Assembly: GCA_028275425.1 (NCBI GenBank)
Contig: JAPWUT010000082.1
Coordinates: forward strand, 1-7,493
DNA from: Anaerolineae bacterium
Lineage (GTDB): Bacteria > Chloroflexota > Anaerolineae > SpSt-600
DNA: 7,493 bases
Reading direction: 5' to 3'
The notes under the pieces were generated by a model. It saw only the letters and a list, made by a program, of their open reading frames with translations. It had not been told where the DNA came from and did no database searches. Within the stretch, counting starts at the first letter, position 1, and each line of letters opens with the position of its first letter. Shown here piece after piece: positions 1-5,827 of this stretch. The translations under genes were made by a program, and so were the position numbers.

Positions 1-104
1 GCCCCCGCCAGAGGGGCTTTGCCCCCTGGACCCCCCGATTGCCCACCCTCGTTAGCTGAGGGTTTGCCGGCGTTTTGGGCCCCACCCGTGGGCGGGGTGA
101 CAGT
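1..104 (-). repeat. GC-rich interspersed hairpin repeat, copy A (cut by window edge)
   Basis: Read on the minus strand, this stretch matches the two copies at about 5477-5760. Positions 60-85 are identical over 26 bases to 5521-5546 on the plus strand, and the match continues with substitutions to the window edge. It contains two inverted repeats: CCCAC/GTGGG around a 2-nt loop (81-92) and a long stem at 8-17 with 21-29 around a 3-nt loop. It begins about 40 bases past the stop codon of the LPETG protein gene, so it could be transcribed as the 3' end of that operon. No canonical T-tailed terminator is seen, although the hairpins could slow or stop polymerase. The copy is truncated at position 1, so its true end is unknown. 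Confidence 0.85.
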
Positions 105-143
105 TCAAATGAGGATTGCTTGGTTGTTTGTGGCCAGGAAGGC

Positions 144-905
144 TTATCGGCGCTTCCGGAGGTATAGCCCGGCTGCCAAGACAAGCAATCCTAAGAGGAT
201 AAACCATCCTATCACTATGTTTCCACCTACAGGTTCCCCCGTCTCAGGGAGCAGAGGGGCCGGCGTGGGAGTTGGGGCAGGGAAGCGGCCTTCCGATGTC
301 CCTCCGTTATAGCGCACTACGGCTATGTTGGTAATGGCTGTGCCGGGAGGAGTATCGGTGCGAACCTGGGCCTCTATCGTGACTGTAACGCATTCCCCAG
401 GAGCCAAAGTGCCGATGCGAACGGTTACCGTTGGCCCACGGATTGAGGGGATGCCGGCAGTGGTCCGCAAGCTCAGAATCGCTAAAAAGTCCGGCAAGGT
501 GTCTTCCATAACAACGCTGGTGGCCATCGCCGCACCGCGGTTGCAAATGACAATGGTTATCTGAACTCGGTCACCAGGATTCACCGTTCCCGGCACCACT
601 TGCTTCTCCACGACGATTTTCGGCGCCGGTGTGGCAGTAGCAGTCGGAGTCCGGGTAACGGTAGGGGTGAAGGTCGGACGTGGGGTTGGGGTAAAGGTTG
701 GGGTTTTCGTAGGTAATGGAGTGGGTGTAGGAGGCGGAGGAGGTGGAGGGGTTGGAGTAGGAGGAGGCAGAGTTGGAGTGGGTGGCATGGGGGTGAAGGT
801 CGGCGTGAATCCGGCTAAGGTAGGCTGTGTGGGCCGAGCCATCATCCCAGCAATCATTATTACTGCTACCAGCATGATGAAGATGGATAAATGATTACGG
901 CGCAT
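144..905 (-). CDS. Secreted DUF11-domain protein with Thr-Pro linker and C-terminal LPETG cell-wall sorting signal
   Basis: This 253-residue protein is predicted to be exported and held at the cell surface. In order it has an N-terminal signal or anchor segment (residues about 5-22, after MRRN), a low-complexity Pro/Thr linker (about 33-95), a DUF11-type beta-sandwich domain (about 96-200, with Cys121 and Cys172 that could form a disulfide), and a short PTPTP spacer. It ends with LPETG (219-223), a hydrophobic helix (about 229-248) and the basic tail RKRR. That last arrangement is the classic sortase substrate signal. The start at 905 is chosen because GGAGGAG (909-915) sits just upstream, MRRN precedes the signal segment, and the ATG overlaps the kinase gene end by 11 nt. 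An in-frame start at 1109 would lie deep in the kinase gene. It is the last gene of the ECF operon. The ligand is unknown; a structural or adhesive surface role is inference. Confidence 0.85.
   Translation of the reverse strand: MRRNHLSIFIMLVAVIMIAGMMARPTQPTLAGFTPTFTPMPPTPTLPPPTPTPPPPPPPTPTPLPTKTPTFTPTPRPTFTPTVTRTPTATATPAPKIVVEKQVVPGTVNPGDRVQITIVICNRGAAMATSVVMEDTLPDFLAILSLRTTAGIPSIRGPTVTVRIGTLAPGECVTVTIEAQVRTDTPPGTAITNIAVVRYNGGTSEGRFPAPTPTPAPLLPETGEPVGGNIVIGWFILLGLLVLAAGLYLRKRR
621..809 (-). repeat. Low-complexity Thr/Pro codon tract
   Basis: This is coding sequence for residues about 33-95 of the LPETG protein, made almost only of Thr and Pro codons with runs such as TPTPT and PPPPPPP. The plus strand is accordingly G/T-rich. 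It encodes an extended spacer holding the DUF11 domain away from the membrane. Such tracts are prone to length change by slippage. Confidence 0.85.
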
Positions 906-3525
906 TTTCTCCTCCTTCTGCCAGCGGGACGGTGAACGTGAATGTGCTGCCTTCCCCTTCTTTTGTATTGACGAATATCTTGCCTCCGTGGGCTTCAACC
1001 AGGTTCTTGACCATAACCAATCCCAGCCCGGTGCCTCTTTCGGCCCTGGCGTTTGAAGCTCGGAAGAATTTGGTGAAAAGGCGGGGAATTTCGCTTTCGG
1101 GAATGCCAATCCCCTTATCCTTAACCTCTACGAAAGCGAATCCATCCTTCTGGCTTACGTTGACTTGGACAGGTCCGCCGGGGTTGGAGTATTTAACCGC
1201 GTTGTCCAGGAGGTTAACCAGAATTTGCACTATCGCTCGGCGGTCGGCCATTACCGTTACATTTGCACCGTGGACTGAGAATTGGATGCCCTTATCTTTG
1301 GCTTTCAGCTCTACTACTTTCCAAGCTTCGGAAATAGCATCGGCTAAGGAGATGGGGCGAGGTTGGATGGAAATTCGCCCTGCTTCAATTTTCGTTACTT
1401 CCAAGAAGTCGTTGACCAGTTGAGCGACGTAGTCTGCCAACCGGTCAATCTGCAGGGCTACTTCATCTTTCAAATCTTTGGGAGATTTTCGGAGAAGGTA
1501 GGCGTACCCTTTGATTGCCGTTAGCGGGTTGCGGATTTCATGGGCGAGGAAGGAGATAGTATCGGCGCGAGTCTTTTCCAGTTCGCGCATTTGGGTGATA
1601 TCGGCAAAACGGGCTACCAAACCCAAGGGTTGTCCTTGGTCAGAAAGCACACGGCTAAGGGTAACTACCCAGTAGTTTGGCCGGCCTTCTGGGGAAGTCT
1701 GGATTTCTTTCTGCCACGAGTGAATTTTCCCCCTCATTAAACTTGCCAGCAACGGGTCCCCCAGGGCAACAACCCCCAGTTTGGCCATTAAGAGGCGGAA
1801 ATCCTTGCCCAGCCACTCTCCGGACCGGATTCCCAACCGTTCCATGGCTCGGTTGCAGAAATAAATTCGGTTCATGAGGTCGCAGGCTACAATTCCGTCG
1901 GAGATGCTGTCACCAGTTGTGGAAAGAATGGACAGTTGATAGGTGAGGCGGTTCTGGATGTCCAGCAAGGTTTGCAATCGTCCTACTTCTCCCCTCAATA
2001 CCCCTTTCTCCTCGGCATAGGCAGGCACCCTGGTCATTGCAATCAATGCCTCCAGCAGAGCATTATCGTCGGGATACACCAGGTTATCTTTTGACCAGAA
2101 GATGACCAACCATTTTCGGAAGAATGATAGGTAATCTTCTGGCCTCCTGACTATTGGCACAGCCTGGATGGAAACGATGCCAGATTTTTGGAGCCACTCG
2201 GCCAGACCTGCCTTTCGCCACCAGTCCAAAGAGGAGAGGTCTCGCTCCCTTCCACGAAAACGGGTGGGGGTGTTTTCCGGCAGCCCTTGCTTTGCTTTCA
2301 GCCTGTATGCTACCCGGCCTGTTTGCTCTATCAGAGCAATCCCTGCGGGTTCTAACAGACTTTGCACTGCGGAGAACAGTTGCTCTTCAGAGATAGTTGC
2401 CGTTTCCTGGATGCGCAGGTAAAGGAGTTGGGGTAGCCTTTTCAGTTGAGCCGAGACGAGGTTTTCCATTTCTTGTGACTCTACATAAGCAATGCCCAGG
2501 AAGACCAACCATCCGCCGATGATTATAGATAGCGGCGGTAGGTAGAGGCCAATGCTAAAGAAGAGGAAGGAAAGCAATAGGAGGCCGATGGAGAAGATTA
2601 CCAAGGCTGGTATCCGCCGGGACGAGAACCAGCTGCCCAGTAACCATCCCCAAAGGCCCAGGGCTGGGATTAGGAAGATTGGGTGATGGGTGAGCTTAAT
2701 TGGCTGGATGAAATAACCGTGCAGCAGGGTGAGTGTGGCTTGGGCCAGCACCATGATGCCGGGCATTGGCTCCGCTTGGATAGTAAAGGGCACAGTGTGT
2801 TGGTCAGCCAGGCCGCTGGCGGTAACACCGACCAGCACGATTTTGCCGGCTACCGCTTCCTCTGGGATAAGGCCGTTTAAAACGTCCACGTAGGAGTAGA
2901 CAGGGATTGAATCCGGCGGAACGAAGTTTATTAGCATTCGCCCTTTGGTATCCACAGGGATTTCTGTGGCGTTCAACGGGCGGGCAGCTTGGGCCAAGAG
3001 CAAACTCAAGGCCGGATAGCGGCCAATCGCTAAGGGCATGGAATGCACGACTCCATGGGCAGCGAGGGAGAGGTAAGTATGGCCCAGTCCGGCAGCGGCT
3101 TTGGCCAAAGGCGTAACTGGCTCAAGATACATAATCTCTTTCTCCCTGTATTCCCGAACGACGGCCAGGTAGACGTTCCCGGCGGCCTTCATAGCCTCAG
3201 CGAAGGCTTCATCCTCCGGCGAAGCTTCGCTGAAAATCAGGTCAAAGGCTATTAACCGAGCACCCATCCGATGCAATTGCTCTACCAGGTGGGCGTGAGT
3301 ATTGCGGGGCCATGGAAAACGTCCCAGAACGTCCAGACTTTTCTGGTCAATCCCCACAATTACCACATCTCCTGATGGTGGCACAGGCCGGGTCAGGAGC
3401 AGCAAATCATAAAAAAATTCCTCCGGCCTTTGGAGGACCCCCAGCCAGAGTAGGAGGACCACCAGTAGGCCGGAGGCTAAGCCTATGAGGATGTGACGGC
3501 GCGTTGCAGGGGTAATCTTCAACAT
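895..3525 (-). CDS. CHASE2 sensor histidine kinase (CHASE2-3TM-GAF-like-PAS-HisKA-HATPase_c)
   Basis: This 876-residue membrane sensor kinase should autophosphorylate on His in response to an extracytoplasmic cue. It has an N-terminal membrane helix (about 12-32) and an extracellular CHASE2 domain (about 33-275, with VVIVGID near 54-60 and GKIVLVG near 227-233). Three further helices follow (about 283-299, 305-328, 331-347), then a GAF-like region (about 365-505) and a PAS domain (about 525-645). The kinase core has the H-box FLAHEIRNPLTA with His662, N-box NLLDNAVKYS (771-780), G1 KDKGIGIPE (802-810), F-box FTKFFR (817-822) and G2 GTGLGL (831-836). All catalytic motifs look intact. It starts 3 nt after the FecR gene stop with no good ribosome site, so translation by re-initiation is likely. 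It overlaps the next gene by 11 nt. No response regulator is nearby. The GAF assignment is the weakest; the kinase and CHASE2 calls are firm. Confidence 0.94.
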   Translation of the reverse strand: MLKITPATRRHILIGLASGLLVVLLLWLGVLQRPEEFFYDLLLLTRPVPPSGDVVIVGIDQKSLDVLGRFPWPRNTHAHLVEQLHRMGARLIAFDLIFSEASPEDEAFAEAMKAAGNVYLAVVREYREKEIMYLEPVTPLAKAAAGLGHTYLSLAAHGVVHSMPLAIGRYPALSLLLAQAARPLNATEIPVDTKGRMLINFVPPDSIPVYSYVDVLNGLIPEEAVAGKIVLVGVTASGLADQHTVPFTIQAEPMPGIMVLAQATLTLLHGYFIQPIKLTHHPIFLIPALGLWGWLLGSWFSSRRIPALVIFSIGLLLLSFLFFSIGLYLPPLSIIIGGWLVFLGIAYVESQEMENLVSAQLKRLPQLLYLRIQETATISEEQLFSAVQSLLEPAGIALIEQTGRVAYRLKAKQGLPENTPTRFRGRERDLSSLDWWRKAGLAEWLQKSGIVSIQAVPIVRRPEDYLSFFRKWLVIFWSKDNLVYPDDNALLEALIAMTRVPAYAEEKGVLRGEVGRLQTLLDIQNRLTYQLSILSTTGDSISDGIVACDLMNRIYFCNRAMERLGIRSGEWLGKDFRLLMAKLGVVALGDPLLASLMRGKIHSWQKEIQTSPEGRPNYWVVTLSRVLSDQGQPLGLVARFADITQMRELEKTRADTISFLAHEIRNPLTAIKGYAYLLRKSPKDLKDEVALQIDRLADYVAQLVNDFLEVTKIEAGRISIQPRPISLADAISEAWKVVELKAKDKGIQFSVHGANVTVMADRRAIVQILVNLLDNAVKYSNPGGPVQVNVSQKDGFAFVEVKDKGIGIPESEIPRLFTKFFRASNARAERGTGLGLVMVKNLVEAHGGKIFVNTKEGEGSTFTFTVPLAEGGENAP
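909..915 (-). promoter_or_regulatory. Ribosome binding site of the LPETG protein gene
   Basis: On the minus strand GGAGGAG precedes AAA and the ATG at 905. It lies inside the last codons of the kinase gene and decides the short start over the in-frame start at 1109. Confidence 0.75.
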
Positions 3526-3528
3526 GAG

Positions 3529-4809
3529 CTACTTGCGAACTAAGTTGAATGTGGATGTTAGAGTATTGCCGGCAGCATCGGTGACCGTTACCGTAATCTC
3601 GTTCGGTCCTGGATTCAACGGGATTTCTATGCTGAAGAGCCCTTGGTTGTCCGCTTCTGTCTGCTGAGAGCCGACTTGGACAATGGCTCTTGGTTCGGTA
3701 CGCCCGCGCAGAGTGACGGAAGCCTCAGTCACTTCGCTCGTCATTGGTTCCAGAATTTCCAAAGATGGAGGCGTGGCATCGTAGGTGAAGGGGACCGGAG
3801 GAGCTACCGAAACCAGACCATCGGGGCCAACAGCTTTCAGTTCCAGATAGTATGTCCCTTCTGCGGGGAATGTCACCTTGATACTGAAGTGCCCCTGCTC
3901 GTCAGCTTGTCCCCTGGCAATTTCCTTCCCGTTGGCCAAGAGGACCATAACAGTTCCGGGGGGAGCGTTCCCTTCCACCGTGAAGGCCGATAGAGCGGTG
4001 ATTGTTGCCTCCCAAGCCTTTAGTTTCTCTGCCATATTGATTTGGATACTAACTTGTGGGCGGACCCGGAGGGGCTGACCAGCGATGGCATCCACCTCGT
4101 AACCCGCCGGGACATCCACTGCCTGGTCGCCCATCTGGACGTGCACCAGGCCTTCATCGGTGGCCAAATAGGTGTGGCCCTCGGTGATAGCATGGAGGCG
4201 GAAAACTGTCCCGCGCACGCCGGCGATAATTAAGGGGGTTTCCGTCTCAAAAGTGGGGATGGATTCCAGGGCCCGCTGGACCCGATGTAGCGTTTTCCCC
4301 AACCAGACTTTTATCCGGATGACCCATCCGGAGGGGTCTTTTCGGAGTTCAAGCAGGCTCAAATCGGTGCCCGGTTGCAACTCGGTAAGGCTGCCGGATG
4401 GGTAAATTATTACAGCTTGCCCGTTGGCATCGGTGCGGACGCGGTCACCTGGAGCAAGCTTTACCGTCTGCCCCTTGGTTAGAGTCCGTTCACTGCTCTG
4501 GGTTAGGGTAAGGAAAACTGGGCGGGTCTGCCAAACAATGGCCTGTCCTTCCTTGACCTCAAGGGTTGCTGTGATGGCAGGGCGTGGGGTTAAAAGCCAG
4601 CTGCCTACTAAGGCCAAAAGTATGGTCAGAGTTATTGCTGCCCATGCCCAGCCTTTGGCCGGCAGGAGCCATACTTTCTTTCGGGAGATTGCCGCGTGGG
4701 TTAAAGTGGCGATTAATCGGGCTTGGAATCCGGGCCGTAGATGTACCGGCTCCGCAGCCAGCAGGGAAAGCAAGCGTTCTACGGTCTTTTCATTCTTCTC
4801 TGCAGCCAT
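3529..4809 (-). CDS. FecR-domain membrane protein with two Ig-like domains, probable anti-sigma/sensor partner of the ECF sigma factor
   Basis: This 426-residue single-pass membrane protein has a short cytoplasmic N-terminus (about 1-53, with a PxFxARL-like stretch at 26-32), a transmembrane helix (about 54-73) and an extracytoplasmic FecR domain (about 85-250). FecR hallmarks are APGDRVRTDANGQAVI (119-134), PSGSLTELQPGT (137-148) and the end motif TPLIIAGVRGTVF (191-203). Two Ig-like beta domains follow (about 276-344 and 348-426), the second ending in VTDAAGNT. FecR proteins beside ECF sigma factors usually hold or activate the sigma from the membrane, and the position directly after the sigma gene supports that role. 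No zinc-binding HxxxCxxC anti-sigma motif is present, so the mode of sigma binding by the short N-terminus is uncertain. The start is supported by GAGGTGAGG at 4812-4820, overlapping the sigma stop codon. Confidence 0.87.
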   Translation of the reverse strand: MAAEKNEKTVERLLSLLAAEPVHLRPGFQARLIATLTHAAISRKKVWLLPAKGWAWAAITLTILLALVGSWLLTPRPAITATLEVKEGQAIVWQTRPVFLTLTQSSERTLTKGQTVKLAPGDRVRTDANGQAVIIYPSGSLTELQPGTDLSLLELRKDPSGWVIRIKVWLGKTLHRVQRALESIPTFETETPLIIAGVRGTVFRLHAITEGHTYLATDEGLVHVQMGDQAVDVPAGYEVDAIAGQPLRVRPQVSIQINMAEKLKAWEATITALSAFTVEGNAPPGTVMVLLANGKEIARGQADEQGHFSIKVTFPAEGTYYLELKAVGPDGLVSVAPPVPFTYDATPPSLEILEPMTSEVTEASVTLRGRTEPRAIVQVGSQQTEADNQGLFSIEIPLNPGPNEITVTVTDAAGNTLTSTFNLVRK

Positions 4810-4811
4810 GT

Positions 4812-4820
4812 CCTCACCTC
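4812..4820 (-). promoter_or_regulatory. Ribosome binding site of the FecR gene, overlapping the sigma stop
   Basis: GAGGTGAGG on the minus strand overlaps the TGA stop of the sigma gene (4819-4821) and lies just upstream of the ATG at 4809. This layout couples synthesis of the FecR partner to that of the sigma factor. Confidence 0.65.
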
Positions 4821-5385
4821 ACTTTATGCTTAATATGTTGGCCATCGCACGTTTGGCCCGTGTTAGGGTAGATTCTACGCTTTTCTGGCTTTGCCCTGTA
4901 ATTTCCATAATCTCGTTGATGGTAAGCCCTTCTATGTAACGTAAGACAAGCACAGTGCGATAGTGGTCGGGCAAGCGTTCCAGCGCGGCCCATATCCTTT
5001 CTCGCAATTCCGCTTTTTCCAGCAGCACTTCTGGAGAATCCAGGTCGGAAGGGTCAATTTCCAGAGGTGGTAAAGGCTCTTCCTTTCGGCGCCTTTTCCG
5101 GCGGTGGTAATCTGCAACCTTGTGGGCAGCAATGCTGTAGAGCCATGTGGAGACGCGGGCGCTACCTTGGAAGCGGTGTGCTGATTTGATAGCGGCCAGA
5201 AAAGTTTCCTGGACGATGTCCTCTGCATCTTCTTCTCTCCCACCCACTTGGTGGTAAACAAAGCGATAGATTCTTTCGGCGTAAGTCCGGACCAACTCAG
5301 CGATGGCCTTTTCATCTCCTTGCTGGATAGCTTGCACCTTTTCTGCATTGATTTCTCTATATTGTTTGTCGCTTGCTTCCCCCAT
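4819..5385 (-). CDS. ECF-family RNA polymerase sigma factor (sigma-70 regions 2 and 4)
   Basis: This 188-residue protein directs RNA polymerase to a dedicated set of promoters. Region 2 spans about 27-97, with the core-binding part DAEDIVQETFLAAI (53-66) and the -10 reading part STWLYSIAAHKVADYHRRKR (79-98). Region 4 spans about 123-182, with LERLPDHYRTVLVLRYIEG (135-153) and a helix-turn-helix NEIMEITGQSQKSVESTLTR (157-176). There is no region 1.1 or 3, as expected for ECF proteins. It is first in the operon and followed by a FecR protein, the usual ECF arrangement. A TTG at 5418 would give 199 residues, but it lies inside a perfect TATAAT box whose transcript would start near 5411. The ATG at 5385, with AGGGA 8 nt upstream, is therefore preferred. 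The genes it controls cannot be seen here. Confidence 0.93.
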   Translation of the reverse strand: MGEASDKQYREINAEKVQAIQQGDEKAIAELVRTYAERIYRFVYHQVGGREEDAEDIVQETFLAAIKSAHRFQGSARVSTWLYSIAAHKVADYHRRKRRRKEEPLPPLEIDPSDLDSPEVLLEKAELRERIWAALERLPDHYRTVLVLRYIEGLTINEIMEITGQSQKSVESTLTRAKRAMANILSIK

Positions 5386-5417
5386 TTCCTGCGTCCCTGG
5401 GTAACGTTTTTGGAGCA

Positions 5418-5446
5418 ATTATACTATTCAGCCAGTCTGCGGGCAA
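5418..5446 (-). promoter_or_regulatory. Promoter of the sigma-FecR-kinase-LPETG operon
   Basis: On the minus strand TTGCCC (5441-5446) and TATAAT (5418-5423) are separated by 17 nt. The -10 is a perfect consensus and the -35 matches 4 of 6. Transcription would start near 5411, about 25 nt before the ATG at 5385. The pattern is that of the housekeeping sigma factor rather than a typical ECF promoter. Confidence 0.65.
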
Positions 5447-5465
5447 AATCACAACTTATGCCGAC

Positions 5466-5627
5466 CAAAGTTAGGCTTAAAAGGGGGGCAAGTTGCCAGC
5501 TCTTGCACACCTGCCCACAAGTGGGGCCCAAAACGCCGGCAAACCCAAAGCCCACGAGGGTGGGTAAACGGGGTCCAGGGGGGCGAAGCCCCCATGGCGG
5601 GGGGTTGTGGGGGTGTCCCCCAAAAAT
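5466..5627 (+). repeat. GC-rich hairpin repeat, copy B (first of a tandem pair)
   Basis: This is the first unit of a tandem duplication; the matching unit C lies 151 bases downstream. Positions 5521-5593 align to 5672-5744 without gaps at 62 of 73 bases (counted by eye). It contains CCCAC-AA-GTGGG (5514-5525), a stem centred on GGGGGC-GAA-GCCCCC (5579-5593) flanked by CCA/TGG, and an extra hairpin TGGGGG-TGT-CCCCCA (5608-5622) not found in copy C. Positions 5466-5477 carry a 12-nt motif that recurs at 5749-5760. No protein-coding gene is supported here. Confidence 0.85.
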
Positions 5628-5760
5628 TTAAAAGAGGGAGCGAGTTGCCCACATTAGCAACCCCGCCACGAGTGGGACCCAAAACGCTGGCAAGCCCTAA
5701 GCCAACGGGGGTGGGCAAACGGGGGGCCAGGGGGCGAAGCCCCCTCCGCAAAGTTGGGCT
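5628..5760 (+). repeat. GC-rich hairpin repeat, copy C (second of a tandem pair)
   Basis: This second tandem unit starts with TTAAAAG like copy B (5477). It keeps the first hairpin as CCAC-GA-GTGG (5666-5675) and the second as AGGGGGC-GAA-GCCCCCT (5729-5745). After that hairpin it diverges from copies A and B, and it ends with a 12-nt motif (5749-5760) matching 11 of 12 bases of 5466-5477. That motif may be the start of a further, lost unit. It ends about 20 bases before the promoter of the metal-transport operon. Confidence 0.83.
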
Positions 5761-5778
5761 GCCTCGACCAGACCGCTA

Positions 5779-5807
5779 TTGCTACAATGGCTCTTTTATG
5801 CTATACT
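5779..5807 (+). promoter_or_regulatory. Extended -10 promoter of the metal-uptake operon
   Basis: TTGCTA (5779-5784), a 17-nt spacer and TATACT (5802-5807) form a vegetative-type promoter. TGC directly before the -10 adds the extended TGn element. Transcription would start near 5814, leaving a leader of only about 14 nt that includes the ribosome site. No clear Zur, Fur or MntR palindrome was seen in this segment. Confidence 0.7.
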
Positions 5808-5815
5808 CTTTCCCC

Positions 5816-5820
5816 GGAGG
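5816..5820 (+). promoter_or_regulatory. Ribosome binding site of the substrate-binding lipoprotein gene
   Basis: GGAGG stands 7 nt before the ATG at 5828. It fixes the start there, immediately before a lipoprotein signal peptide, rather than at upstream in-frame codons inside the repeat. Confidence 0.85.
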
Positions 5821-5827
5821 AAAAGCT

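Noticed and set aside
138..159. Inverted repeat GGAAG/CTTCC overlapping the LPETG gene stop as a terminator
   Set aside because: The stem is short with a bulge, overlaps the stop codon and is not followed by a T-run.
631..894. Plus-strand Gly/Val-rich open frame
   Set aside because: It is the antisense of the Thr-Pro tract and has no independent support.
906..1109. Longer in-frame start for the LPETG protein (to 1109)
   Set aside because: The extra 68 residues would come from the kinase gene read in another frame, while a strong ribosome site and a signal-peptide start fit the ATG at 905.
5402..5430. ECF-like autoregulatory promoter (TGAATA ... CGTTA, minus strand)
   Set aside because: The match to ECF consensus is weak and the spacing is 18 nt. 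The overlapping vegetative promoter is much better.
5608..5633. TGGGGG-TGT-CCCCCA hairpin next to an A/T-rich run as an intrinsic terminator
   Set aside because: On the plus strand the tail is mainly A, and on the minus strand no T-run follows the stem. It is more likely part of the repeat.
5449..5751. Minus-strand open frame across the intergenic repeats, and plus-strand frames with similar VGPKT/GKRG peptides
   Set aside because: The frames arise from the GC-rich repeat itself. Similar peptides occur because both tandem units are read in the same relative frame; no start signals or domains support them.
5466..5760. CRISPR array
   Set aside because: Units are about 151 bp with similarity across most of the unit, not short identical repeats with unique spacers, and no cas genes are present.
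5594..5827. N-terminal extension of the ZnuA-like protein
   Set aside because: This stretch is repeat copy C plus the promoter. GGAGG at 5816-5820 and the lipoprotein signal at 5828 fix the start.
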